Shown here: piece after piece, positions 1 through 9,682 of the stretch | Position numbering within the stretch: the stretch's first letter is position 1 | How the letters are laid out: each line of letters starts with the position of its first letter | DNA from: Phytophthora quininea | Taxonomy: Eukaryota > Oomycota > Peronosporomycetes > Peronosporales > Peronosporaceae | DNA: 64,000 bases | Reading direction: 5' to 3' | NCBI GenBank assembly: GCA_011947345.1 | Contig: JAAVTG010000412.1 | Location: 62,001-126,000, forward strand | Notes under the pieces: model-generated | What the model was told of the DNA's origin: nothing | The model's database searches: none | What the model saw: the letters and a program-made list of their open reading frames with translations, nothing else | Translations under genes and position numbers: made by a program

Positions 1-640
1 GCATGGCACCTGCACGGCACGAGAGCCCCTAAGCCACAGCTGCGAACGACCAATCAGATGTGAGATGGCACCAATTTCGTGCCATGGCGCGCGGTCAAGA
101 CCAGGCCTAAAGAACCTCAGTAGCCCTATGTTTTAACGCAGACGCTCAAGAAAGCCTAGCGTCCTCGAACAGCTCGTATCTTGTGATTTCGACGACGAGA
201 ACCATGCGTAGACTAGTCAGCCACGGGAGCGTCCAGGGCCCACTCCCAAAAACGGAGGCGGTGTCGTAACCATTTTTGATGAAACCGTTGACAGAGTTAA
301 TAAAAGACTCGTGATATTATACACAGGGTGCGGGGCAGAACTGACGTGACAGCAGTCGGTATTTGTGGCCAAGCTGCCTACGCAAAAGGCGAAATGAGCT
401 TCAATTGCCGAATTAACTACCATTACACACGAGCAGGGCTGCGGTAGAAGAGCTGCAACTTGATTGACCGTAGGAGTCGTACCCTTAACGCCGGTATTTT
501 TTTTTTTACCTCAAAAACAGTATGTTTATTTGAACATTTGTATTCCTCCGCTCTCATTGGGCTTTTCTCATTCTAACACCTCCTCCAAGTGTACGCTGCT
601 GTGACGAGAGTTCTCAAGCCAAATTTATCCAGTGAATTGC
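1..640. other. nuclear stretch without a recognised gene
   Basis: Base composition is mixed and nuclear-like. All reading frames are short and none resembles a protein I know. A T-run followed by AT-rich sequence sits near 496-540. I see no RNA gene or repeat here. Confidence 0.4.
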
Positions 641-649
641 TATCGGCAG

Positions 650-1015
650 TTTTTCCACTTGAGTGCGACAATACCGGCACCGCCAAGTCATGGACTACGT
701 CGCCGTTTTCTCCCACGACCACGAGTTCAGTCTTCGCGAGCGCCTTTGTGCGCTCCGCCAAAAGGGCACTCCACGACTATTAGAGGTGAGAGTCTTATTT
801 TCAGGAAGGATTGAAGGCAACTACTGCCAAGCACCTACGCGAATACTTCTCCGCCAACTTGGAAGCTAGCAATCGAGCTTGCGCTACGGTGCGACCACTC
901 GAGTCACGGCCTGGGAGACAACCCCAACGTACCACCGTTGTAACGAGGCAGGCCACATCGCCCCCAACTACCCCCGACAAGAAAGCCTCCGTGTTCTGAA
1001 AGAGGTGATGTGACG
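650..1015 (+). pseudogene. degenerate retrotransposon gag-like fragment
   Basis: One frame from about 690 reads MDYVAVFSHDHEFSLRERL followed by a Gln-Lys-rich segment, in the style of a retroelement gag. Another frame at 930-974 gives YHRCNEAGHIAPNYP. That is the spacing of a CCHC zinc knuckle (C-x2-C-x4-H-x4-C) with the first and last Cys replaced by Tyr. The pieces lie in different frames, so this is a decayed remnant. The assignment rests on the knuckle alone; no protease, integrase or LTR is visible nearby. Confidence 0.35.
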
Positions 1016-1880
1016 TAAGAAACGTCAGTTTGTTAGTGACCTCGACGAGGTTGTCGAGGATTACCACAGTTGTTTACCTAGAAGATGAAGCCCCAAAGAT
1101 TACTACAATAGGACTGGCTGCCAGAGCAGCTAATAGAAGTATCTAGGAAAACAAACAGTCACTTTTCACTTAAGTGTCACCGGAGTAATCTCCATCTGCT
1201 TCGTGGCATCTAGTTATGCTTACTGATAATCCTATCGCACCATACCACGGAGCATTTGGCTCGTAATGATTTTGACGGCCATTGCCCGGGTATATCCTCG
1301 GAGGATTGGGCCAGTCAAATATAGATGCCCCCGGTAGTATGCTGCAGTGTATTGGTGGGAGCACCATCATTATCGTCGCTGCTATCTTCATCGAAGACGC
1401 CAGAGGGTTTCCTAGACTAAATCCCATTCCGATTAGTGCCAAACGCATCACACTTCTGTTCTCCTTCGCTCAATGCGACTAACTCAGCTTCCACAGTGGA
1501 CAGCGACTCTGTTTGCTACTACACCACGATATGCTGTAGCCTGCCATTTGATAGTTTTTAATAGATTTACATTCGTTGGATTGACACGTCTCGGTACAAT
1601 TTTACGTTATTTCTCCCGGCTTTCCATCAAGCAATAGTCCGTAGGCCGGCATTCCGTTCAAGTATTTCAGTACTTTCCTGGTTGTTCCCCAATGGTAGGC
1701 TACCATTGGTAGCACGACATTTTATGGACGTTTATAATAAATATTATTTTAAGTAAATACTCATGTAATTTCCCATAAACAGCTGTTATATATCCCCCGA
1801 CTCCTCAGAGCGCGCCTCGTCAGCATCGGCCGCTTCATATCCTTGCGCTCCAGGCGGCTCACAGAGATCCCAGCTCCACC
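1016..1880. other. nuclear intergenic region upstream of the beta-adaptin gene
   Basis: Only short frames are present (for example one of 93 codons on the - strand at 1170-1451), and none is recognisable. The part just before the adaptin start (about 1,700-1,880) goes from AT-rich to CT-rich, as would suit a promoter and 5' leader, but no specific element can be fixed. Confidence 0.4.
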
Positions 1881-4710
1881 ATGGCGATGCCCACGATGGC
1901 CGCGATCGCTAAGCGCATGACTGGCGCGGCGAACGACTCCAAGTTCTTCAGCACCACCAAGAAAGGTGCGCCGCATTGTACTATACGTTTCTAACGTGCA
2001 CAAGTTTACCATAAAATTGTTTCTATCCTGGTTAGGAGAGACCCATGAGCTGCGGCAGGAGCTGGCCAACCCGAGCCGCGAGAAGAAGAAGGACGCCGTC
2101 AAGAAGGTCATCGCCAACATGACGGTGGGCAAGGACGTGTCTATGCTCTTTACGGACGTCGTCAACTGCATCCAGACAGCTGACACGCAGCTCAAGAAGC
2201 TCGTGTACCTGTACCTGATCAACTACGCCAAGAGCAATCCGGACCTGACCATCCTGGCCGTCAACACCTTCGTCAAGGACGCGGCCGACCCCAACCCACT
2301 GATCCGAGCGCTCAGTGTGCGCACTATGGGCTGCATCCGCGTAGACCGCATCACCGAGTACTTGTGCGAGCCGCTGCGTCGCTGTCTGACGAGGACCCGT
2401 ATGTGCGCAAGACAGCGGCTATCTGTGTGTCCAAGCTCTACGACATTAATCCAGACATGGTGGAGGAGCAGGGCTTCCTAGATATGCTGCGGGACCTCAT
2501 CTCGGACTCCAATCCGACGGTCGTGGCCAATGCCATCGCTGCGCTGTCTGAAATCTCGGAGAATAGCGGCGGCGCGATGGCCTTTAAGATCACGAAGTCC
2601 ATCCTGCAGAAGCTGCTGGCTGCCCTCAACGAGTGCAATGAATGGGGACAGGTCTTTGTGTTGGACGCACTGGCGGGTACACACCGGCAGACTCTCGCGA
2701 GGCCGAGGGGATCATTGAACGCGTGACGCCGAGACTCCAGCACGCCAACTCGGCCGTGGTGCTCTCTGCAGTCAAAGTGATCATGAAGTTCCTGGAGAAG
2801 GTGTCGGACGCTGACACGGAGCGTAGCTTGTCGCGCAAGATGGCGCCCCCTCGTGACGCTGCTGTCAGCCGAACCTGAAATCCAATACGTGGCGCTGCGC
2901 AACATCAACCTGATCGCAGAAGCGTCCTGCTATCTTGTCCAACGAGATCAAGGTGTTCTTCTGCAAGTACAACGACCCGATCTACGTCAAGATGGAGAAG
3001 CTTGAGATCATCATTCGACTGGTCTCGGAGCGCAACATCGAGCAGGTGCTGCTTGAGTTCAAGGAGTACGCGACTGAGGTCGATGTAGAGTTTGTCCGTC
3101 GCTCTGTGCGTGCCATTGGCCGCTGCGCCGTGAAGCTTGAGCGCGCTGCCGAGAAGTGCATCAACGTTCTGTTGGAACTGATCCAAACTAAGGTCAACTA
3201 CATCGTGCAGGAGGCGATCATCGTGATTAAGGACATCTTCCGCAAGTACCCGAACCAGTACGAGAGCATCATCGCCACGCTCTGCGAGAATCTGGACACG
3301 CTGGACGAGCCGGAGGCCAAGGCGTCGATGATCTGGATCATCGGAGAGTACGCTGAGCGTATCGACAATGCCGACGAGCTGCTGGAGTCGTTCATGGACT
3401 CGTTTGACGACGAGACGGCTCAAGTGCAGCTGCAGCTGCTGACAGCCACCGTAAAGCTCTTCCTTAAGCGACCCAACGAGACACAAGAGATGGTCCAAAA
3501 GGTGCTGCACAAGGCCACAGAGGAGTCGGACAACCCGGATCTGCGAGACCGTGGCTACGTCTACTGGCGCTTGCTGTCGGCTAACCCCGAGGCTGCTCAT
3601 GCCGTTGTTCTCGCTGAAAAGCCAGTCATTAGCGACGATACGTTTGCTCTCGAGCCGTCGGTTCTAGACGAACTGATTGGCAAGATCTCGACGCTGGCAA
3701 GTGTGTACCACAAGCCTCCGAGTGCCTTTGTCGTTCGTTCGACGGTCTCGGAGCTGCGCGAGCACCGCCAGGACGATGACCACAGCAACGACGACGAGAT
3801 GAAGTAGCTCCGACCAGCCAGAGGAAGGTGCAGCTGACCAGTCCAGCAGTGGAGGGTCGATCTGCTCGACATGGGGACCTCTCCATCGGTGGGCCAGCTC
3901 CAACCGCACCTGCCCCAGCCCCTGTAGCTTCAGCTAGTGCTAGCCTAGTCGATATCTTCGGTGGTCCCCGCTCCTCCTGCTCCGGTATCGATCGGTGGTG
4001 GTGTCCCCACTGTCCAGAAGAAGGTGCTGATGAACGCTCAGCAAGGTAAGGGCCTGGTAATGACGGGTGCATTCACACGACGCAGCGGCAACTTCGTCCT
4101 AGATGTGGACTTCGAGAACCAGTCGGCTGCCCCAATTTCTGGCGTTAGCATTCAGTTCAACAAGAGCACCTTTGGTGTGGTCCCAATGCAGGCAACGGTG
4201 ACGTTCCCTCAGCCGCTGGCACCAGGCCAAACGTCCAACCAGGTTGTGCCGATGGGTGTGAGTCCGCAGTTCGTGAACGCCCAAGTGGCGCCCAACCTGA
4301 GCCTGCAAGTGGCCATCAAGAACAACTCCAGTGGGGAGGTGGTGTACTTTCAGTCAGAGCTGGACCTCTCGGCGATCTTCACCGAGGCTGGCGGCATGGA
4401 GAAAACGGACTTTATCAGCACGTGGCAGACCATCAACGAGGCCAACGAGCACTACTTCACGCTCAACACGGGCGGACGTGGCGTCGATGCCGTGGCCGAA
4501 CGCCTAGGCCGCAACAATGTGTTCTTTGTTGCCAAGCGCCCCGTCGACGGCAAGGAGATCGCTTACTTCTCCGCCAAAACGATGACCAACGTTGTAGCAC
4601 TCTTCGAGCTCACATTCGACAACTCGGGCACGACAAAGGTGTGCCTCAAGTTGGAGCAGAAGGCCTTCAGTGCGCTGCTGCAGCAGACAATGGAGCGTCT
4701 GCTAGCGTAA
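1881..4710 (+). CDS. AP-1/AP-2 clathrin adaptor complex, beta subunit (beta-adaptin)
   Basis: Beta-adaptin is the large subunit of the heterotetrameric AP-1/AP-2 coats that link clathrin to cargo at the trans-Golgi, endosome or plasma membrane. Exon 1 (1881-1965) starts at [13 protein letters not shown]; a 70-bp intron follows, then the rest, about 919 residues in all, the usual size. The first ~580 residues are the alpha-solenoid trunk, with family segments such as [30 protein letters not shown] and the [16 protein letters not shown] region. An Ala/Pro-rich hinge follows (about 3,800-3,990). The ear has a sandwich part and a platform with [16 protein letters not shown], ending ERLLA. The frame shifts near 2375, 2679, 2845, 2918, 3797 and 3957, mostly apparent single-base losses inside conserved segments, so I read them as sequencing errors. 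AP-1 and AP-2 share one beta chain in many protists, so the complex cannot be told. It converges on the - strand gene 65 bp downstream. Confidence 0.93.
1966..2035 (+). other. spliceosomal intron in the beta-adaptin gene
   Basis: The intron begins GTGCGC after AAGAAAG and ends TTAG before GAGAGACC. Removing the 70 bases joins TKKG to ETHELRQEL exactly as in beta-adaptins. Within it, TTCTAACG resembles a branch-point sequence. Confidence 0.85.
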
Positions 4711-4775
4711 ATGGCCCTGATTCGGTGAAGAAAGCTAGCTACGGTTTGCCGCACTCGTAAGAGGTCAACGAGATA

Positions 4776-5958
4776 CTACATTTGATGTTTAATACTTTGC
4801 TTGGCGGTCTCACTGCGGACTGATGAGGCTGTGAGCTGCTTCTCCGTTTGAGTTGGTGCCGCCGCGACATTCGCGGACGATAAGCGAAATGGCTGCTGCG
4901 GCTGCTGTGGGTTTGGTGTGCTCGAGGCGTCCGTCAACACGTCGCTCTGCACGTGTTCAACGGCCTCGCGCGTTGTGACGACCGGCACGCGGCCACTCAG
5001 TGCCACATGCAGGAACATCTTCAACTCGGAGTAGCAGCGCGCGAAATGGTCGGGCTCCATCTCGGCCATGAGCTCGCTGATCTCCTTGCCGATATTGAAG
5101 GACGCCAGGAACTTGCCGTACTGTGTCGGCTTCTCTCTTGTTGCAGGTGGCGACGGCGTCGTTCTGCGGATTGAAAACGCCACTGGCGCTGTAGGCTGCG
5201 GAGCTGGAGGAGCAGTCGCCACAGGAGCGGCAACAGTACTAGGAGTTGAAGCAACCGGAGCTGAAGCTGTACTTGGAGCTGGTGCTGACTCTGGGTTCTT
5301 GCGAAGCGAAGCCAGCAGATTGTGGACATCTCTAGACGTGACAGCCTTGTCGGTGTTTTCTCGCATGTACTCCAAGATCCTGGAGGGTTTGACTTGTGCC
5401 TTCCCAGTGCGTTGACTGTGTGGAGCACACTGGGGTCGGTGACTTTACGCACTCTCGGGTGGCTGCGATAGAGTCCGTTGGACAGTGCGTGGTTGTGTCG
5501 AGCAGTGTGGGAGCTCACATGCACCAGCCACAGCCCGCTCGTGTAGTTCCGACGCAGCACCAGCGTGATCTGCGCCATGCAGTTGATGGCTCGACTGTGC
5601 TGCCGCCGCTTACCAGTGGACCTCGTTCTCGGCCGGCCGTGGTGCGTGCAGACCACCGCCTTGGTGTAGGTGCCCATCTCTTCAGGCAGCATCTCCTCGG
5701 GCGGAGGGTCCTCCCCGCGTCGGGCGTATCTCTCTCTAATGCGCTTGTTCCTCGTCGTCACTGGCGTGCCTGTGCGGACCGAGTAGACCTGGAACGTGCG
5801 GCGCTGGTAGTCGTCCAGATAGGCGTGGAACTCATCCCAACTGGCGAAGACCGTCTTTCTAAGGGAGGCACCTCCACCAGCGTGCGTGGCACCTCGTCGC
5901 TCTCGCTGTCGGGCGGAGACTCCATCGGCGCGGCCATCTCATGGCGATCGTCTGACAT
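4776..5958 (-). CDS. ZSWIM3/FAR1-like zinc-binding domain protein
   Basis: The protein starts MSDDRHEMAAPMESPPDSES. It then has a domain with WDEFHAYLDDYQRRTFQVYS and basic residues, followed by a C...C...HxH arrangement (CTHHG, later NCMAQI, then HTARHNH). That matches the WRKY/GCM1-type zinc fold of FAR1 and ZSWIM3 proteins, which are related to MULE transposases and common in oomycete genomes. Next is VTSRDVHNLLASL, typical of the same family, then an Ala/Pro/Thr-rich linker and a C-terminal part ending SIKHQM. About 390 residues; no MULE transposase core or SWIM finger follows. Frameshifts near 5864 and 5395 split it; both look like sequencing errors. Upstream (about 5,975-5,987) is a TATATAAAG-like motif. 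Function unknown; DNA binding is inferred from the fold. Confidence 0.7.
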
Positions 5959-7058
5959 GCTTGTCTGACCCTTTTTCTTTATATAGTTTTATTTAAAATT
6001 TTATGAATATTATAAAAAGTAGCAAAAGATGGCAAGGTGATGGAATCGATCGGACTATCCATTGTTGTGGGCATGGCGCGGTTTCACCGTCACGCCGACG
6101 AGTTCTGTGATCGTCGACAGCAATTTTTGGCTGAGTGGACAGTGCCCCACCAGTGAGTCACGAGTGAGCTTGTCGAGGCAATTTACAATCGGTATCCGCC
6201 AGGAGTGGTTCGCCAATTTTTCACTGCATGTCAAATGACTGCAGAGGAGCGTCGGCATTTGCAAGTTGTGGCTCTGGGGGCGAGCCTGGCCGGACAGTGA
6301 ACTTGACACTGAACAACGAAAAAAAAGCTGCCGGAGACACTTGCGGGCGTACCGACCTGATCGACCTGGCGCAGCAGTAAATGCCTGAGTGTCGTTGGAT
6401 TGCAGCGGTTGCGGTCCGGTACAACGTGGCGTCCTCTGTGCCTGCTGGAGGCGCGATTGCTCATGATGTCCCCTTATCGTTGAATGACACCGAGTCAAAG
6501 CCTTGTCGAGCGCGTTTTCAGCTGGTCGACGCACCGAACCGACTCGTTGGAATGATAAGAAAATCCAGAGACTCGGCTCAGGAAAGAGCTGGAGCTCCAG
6601 CATTTTCGTCGTCGACCGCTGGGTCGCTCCACGCACCGAGAACAACAGCAAACTTCACGCAAGGGAGGCCCATGTGGCGGTCGTCATGCGGTTTTTAAGC
6701 TCTGGGAAAACTACTTCAAGTGTGCACACGAAAACCGCGTGGCCCTCGTTCGGTAGTCAGTGGATCTGTCGGCGACGGGTATCCGGAGCAACAAAATCCG
6801 CCGTATGGCGGCGCCGGCGCCCTCAATGGTAGCACCCAGCCCATGCAACGAAGAGGTTTGGCTGAAAACCCCACTGACGTACACCGACCCCGCAGGAGCT
6901 GGGCAGGATGTTAGCATGGCGAGCAGAAAACGCCGCTCAACCCGACGGCTGACAGCTTCGTCCACCCCAACTCAAGCCTTGCCAGTTCTCAATTTCCTCG
7001 TGCCCTCGCACGTTGATCCCAGCGCCTTCCACCCACCTACCGCCTCGCACTACCACCA
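5959..7058. other. nuclear stretch with no assignable gene
   Basis: Open frames overlap on both strands but none is recognisable. Plus-strand pieces look codon-like: one at 6085-6300 (with VTSELVEAIYNRYPPG and MTAEERRHLQVVALG) and one at 6555-6750 (with ENPETRLRKELELQHF and LWENYFKCAHENRVALV). They lie in different frames. They may be a frameshifted gene or a pseudogene, and the second could be a coiled coil related to the bZIP-like gene downstream. Confidence 0.3.
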
Positions 7059-7751
7059 ATGTCACTGGAACCGTTGCCATTTGCTGCTCGCGCCACGTTG
7101 GACGAGCTCGAGCCGTTCGACCCCGAACTCCTCAGCCTCATCGCTGCTGATGACAACGAAACTTTCATCCCAATGGAGGACGACACCACCGCCATGAAAA
7201 AGTCATCGACGACTACGCACCGCTCAACCCCAAAGCGTCGACACCGACAGCGGTGGACGCTTTCAACCCCGGCTCTCGAGAATGGAAGTCGAGGACCTCA
7301 TGAGCCTCTTTGCGCCGGACTTTCCTCGATCCCGACCATCACGCGCAGTGTCTCGGAGCCGATCAAGAAGATTGGCAAACGCACTAAGAAGTGCACCTAC
7401 GCGGCCCGAAGGGTGAGTTAACGTCATATCAATTTGCAAGGAACACTTCACTAACTTTTTATCCTTGTGAATACAGAGGGAAGTCGCATTCCTCCGCAGA
7501 GAAGCCATGGTCCTCGAGAACCGTCTGAATGACCTGCGCAAGCACTGCAAAACGTCCACGGTGACCCGGGACCAAGCCGTGAACGAGTCGTCGAGTTGGC
7601 CAAGGCTCGAGCAGAAAACAAACGCCTTCGTGCCATGGTCTCCACTCAAGAAGCCAAAATCCGCCAGGCTGACGCCTACATGAACGGCGTTGCCTCTCCA
7701 ACGATCTGTATCGTCGCCTTAAACCGACTGTGCATGAAGCAGTCGGTCTAA
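7059..7751 (+). CDS. short bZIP-like coiled-coil protein of an oomycete family
   Basis: Exon 1 (7059-7412) begins MSLEPLPFAARATLDELEPF, is acidic at first, and ends in the basic run KKIGKRTKKCTYAARR. A 64-bp GT-AG intron (7413-7476) follows. Exon 2 continues REVAFLRREAMVLENRLNDL, giving a basic-region-plus-coiled-coil layout with Leu/Ala at heptad spacing. Proteins with Y-x-x-RRR-E...L-R-x-E-A...L-E-x-x-L are a large family in Phytophthora, often annotated as M96 or bZIP-like. A frameshift near 7590 separates AKARAENKRLRAMVSTQEA from the part before it. The frame ends after about 208 residues, shorter than I expect for the family and without a START-like tail, so it may be truncated or a pseudogene. 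A role as transcription factor is inference. Confidence 0.55.
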
Positions 7752-8144
7752 CGTATTGAGTCTGTAGTCGTGTGTCATATTGTCAATCAATGTACTATCT
7801 ATTCAGCAAGCATCACAATCGCACACTCGAGTAAAAGTCTCTCTTGGATGCTCTTCTACAACGAAATTTTTGCTGCCTGCGCGGCGGCAAGTTTCGTCCC
7901 AACGCCAGGATACAGTCCGCACCAAAGCATGCTGAGGCGTTTGAGTCTACAACAGAGCAAATACCAAAAGAAAATGTTATCTTGTGGAAATATCCGACGT
8001 GCAAGCATCAACGTACGTTTTCGAGCTCACGAATGCATCTATCAGAGCTTCAGCAGCATCCGAGACCTCGATGCTTCACAGACAGACAGTTAAAGGTACT
8101 ATTTTCCAAAGCAGCACATATATATGCTTTACCCGTCAAGGTTG
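7752..8144. other. last nuclear segment before the mitochondrial junction
   Basis: A 113-codon + frame (from 7844) has mixed composition but resembles nothing I know. It runs on into the corrupted mitochondrial sequence, so its 3' end is not natural. I see no repeat or RNA gene. Confidence 0.35.
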
Positions 8145-8320
8145 AACTGGTAATCATTGATATTTTTAAACGGGATCATTGTTAAATATGATTTTTAAAC
8201 CTTCCTTCTTAATAAGCCTATTAGCTGAACTATTAGGATCGTTAAAATTTTAAAGACCGATCGGCAGCGGAACATTCAAATAACTTTACCTGCTGAATGG
8301 TTTAACTCTTTTCCATGCTA
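8145..8320 (-). pseudogene. corrupted rpl2 sequence at the nuclear/mitochondrial junction
   Basis: Read on the - strand this aligns with the clean mitochondrial rpl2 of 44,700-44,923, with many small insertions, deletions and substitutions. The blocks around GATCCTAATAGTTCAGCTAA and TTTAAAAATCATATTTAA are nearly identical to rpl2. The match fades to nothing toward 8,100. It is either an uncorrected read end or an old, decayed nuclear copy of mtDNA. Confidence 0.6.
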
Positions 8321-8447
8321 TTTTTACCATTTGCACGTTGAAATCCTTTTGTTAAAGATTTTATTTTAAAAATTCGAGTTAAATTATTTTTTTAATAAGA
8401 ATGTTTGACGTTGTGATGGTGTTATGGGATTTATTTTTTTCTATCAT
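8321..8447 (-). CDS. rpl2: rpl2, 5' end only (first pass)
   Basis: This is the start of ribosomal protein uL2, cut at the junction. From the ATG at 8447-8445 it matches the first ~40 codons of the complete gene at 44267-45050. The remainder of the gene to the left is the corrupted junction sequence. Confidence 0.8.
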
Positions 8448-8475
8448 TTTATATTGTATATAGATAAAATCTATT

Positions 8476-8813
8476 ATGTTATATATTTTTAATAAAACAA
8501 TTTCAGATTCTAAAAGTATTTTATATTCATTAACTATATTATATGGTATTAATGAATATCAATCTAAGAAAATTTGTAAAAATATAGGAATTAATCCTCA
8601 AATCACCCTTAATAAACTTAAAAACAACCACGTAAACCGACTGATAAGTTATATAAATAAAAATTTAAAAGTTGAACAACTTTTAAAAAATTAAAAACTG
8701 AAAAATTAAATGAATTAGTCGAAATAAAAAGTAATCGTGGAATTAGACAAAGTCAAGGTTTACCTGTTCGAGGACAACGTACCCATACTAACGCAAAAAC
8801 GTCAAAAAATTAA
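8476..8813 (+). CDS. rps13: small-subunit ribosomal protein uS13m
   Basis: uS13 sits in the head of the mitochondrial small subunit and contacts the large subunit. The N-terminus MLYIFNKTISDSKSI leads into the YGINEYQSKKICKNIGI segment typical of S13. A frameshift in the A-run near 8,685 separates it from the C-terminal signature GIRQSQGLPVRGQRTHTNA, which ends at the TAA at 8811. About 112 residues, normal for the family. It is divergent from rpl2, 28 bp away. Confidence 0.92.
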
Positions 8814-8892
8814 AAAAATTTTTATTCAAAAACGTTTATCACGTACAAAACGTCCATTTAAGGTTAAAAAAAAAAAAAAATAAAATTATTTT

Positions 8893-9303
8893 ATGAAAAA
8901 AATAAATTTAAATATAATTTTAAATATAAATTTAAAAAAACAAAAAATTAAAAAAAAATCCTTTTATTTTAGTTAATTTACATGTTATAGCAAGTTTAAA
9001 AAATACTATTATTAGTTTAACAACTAATACAGGAAATTTATTAAAACAATGGTCTACAAAATCTTTAAAAAAACTAAATTTCAAAAAAATACACCATATA
9101 ATGTTCAATTAATTGTTTATAAAATAAATAAATATTTACAATTAAAAAAACAAAAAAATTAAAAATATTTTTACATGGAACCGGTTTAGGTCGATATAAT
9201 ATATTAAGAAATTTAAAACGTAAAAATTTTAAAGTAAGATTTTTATTAGATAAAACACCAAAACCTTTTAATGGTTGTCGATTAAAAAAAAAAACGACGT
9301 TAA
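8893..9303 (+). CDS. rps11: small-subunit ribosomal protein uS11m
   Basis: uS11 lies in the platform near the mRNA exit. The protein is recognised by LVNLHVIASLKNTIISLTTN, the HGTGLGRYN segment and the C-terminal KPFNGCRLKKKRR, the usual S11 end. A-run indels shift the frame near 8,945, 9,090 and 9,160. The ATG at 8893 is the first in a lysine-rich N-terminal extension; the upstream run of K codons (from 8,815) could belong to it instead. Confidence 0.88.
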
Positions 9304-9310
9304 TTTTATT

Positions 9311-9395
9311 GGATAGGTGATCGAGTGGTTTAAGGTGTCAGTCTTGAAAACTGAAGTATTTAACAATACCGTGGGTTCAAATCCCACTCTATCCT
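9311..9395 (+). tRNA. trnS: tRNA-Ser(UGA)
   Basis: A class II tRNA with a long variable arm. The acceptor GGATAGG pairs with CTATCC; the anticodon loop is CTTGAAA with TGA at 9345-9347; the T-loop is GGTTCAAATCC. It reads UCN codons. Confidence 0.93.
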
Positions 9396-9401
9396 TTTAA
9401 A

Positions 9402-9470
9402 AGCTAGAGACGGATTTGAACCGTCATTAAAGGATTTGCAGTCCTTTACATTACCATTATGTTATCTAGC
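9402..9470 (-). tRNA. trnC: tRNA-Cys(GCA)
   Basis: On the - strand the acceptor GCTAGA pairs with TCTAGC. The anticodon stem-loop reads GGACTGCAAATCC with GCA in the loop, and the T-arm is complete. Confidence 0.92.
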
Positions 9471-9484
9471 CAAAATTAAATTAT

Positions 9485-9682
9485 ATGAATAAAAATAAAA
9501 AATTTTTTACCTATAAAAATAAAATTATTTTAACAAATGGATCTTCTTTAAAAATAACATCTATTAAGTATATAAAAAATTATCAATTAAATTTGAAAAT
9601 TTTTAAAGAAACAAAAATTAAAGATAATATAAATATTAATTTAAATAAAAATAAACAAAATTTTATTAATAAATTAATTTAA
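9485..9682 (+). CDS. small basic ORF, possible ribosomal protein bL31m
   Basis: 65 residues starting MNKNKKFFTYKNKIILTNGS. The segment KIILTNGSSLKITS resembles the early beta-strand and GS turn of bL31 (V-x-x-T-D/N-G-S-x-x-x-x-x-S), and the tail is lysine/asparagine-rich. The length is also right for L31. From memory, Phytophthora mtDNA carries an unassigned ORF of about 64 codons, which this probably is. It converges on tatC with a 9-bp overlap. In the second pass an A-run loss breaks it. It could also be an unrelated basic protein. Confidence 0.5.
   Translation: MNKNKKFFTYKNKIILTNGSSLKITSIKYIKNYQLNLKIFKETKIKDNININLNKNKQNFINKLI

Noticed and set aside
5021..5761. Extended - strand frame rich in Arg/Leu after 5,395 as part of the zinc-binding protein
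   Set aside because: The Arg/Leu-rich part is the wrong frame of the Ala/Pro linker; the other frame carries the family-like VTSRDVHNLLASL and ends at a proper stop.
6055..6651. 198-codon - strand ORF as a protein gene
   Set aside because: It has no recognisable domain, overlaps several equally long frames on both strands and lacks codon-use support.
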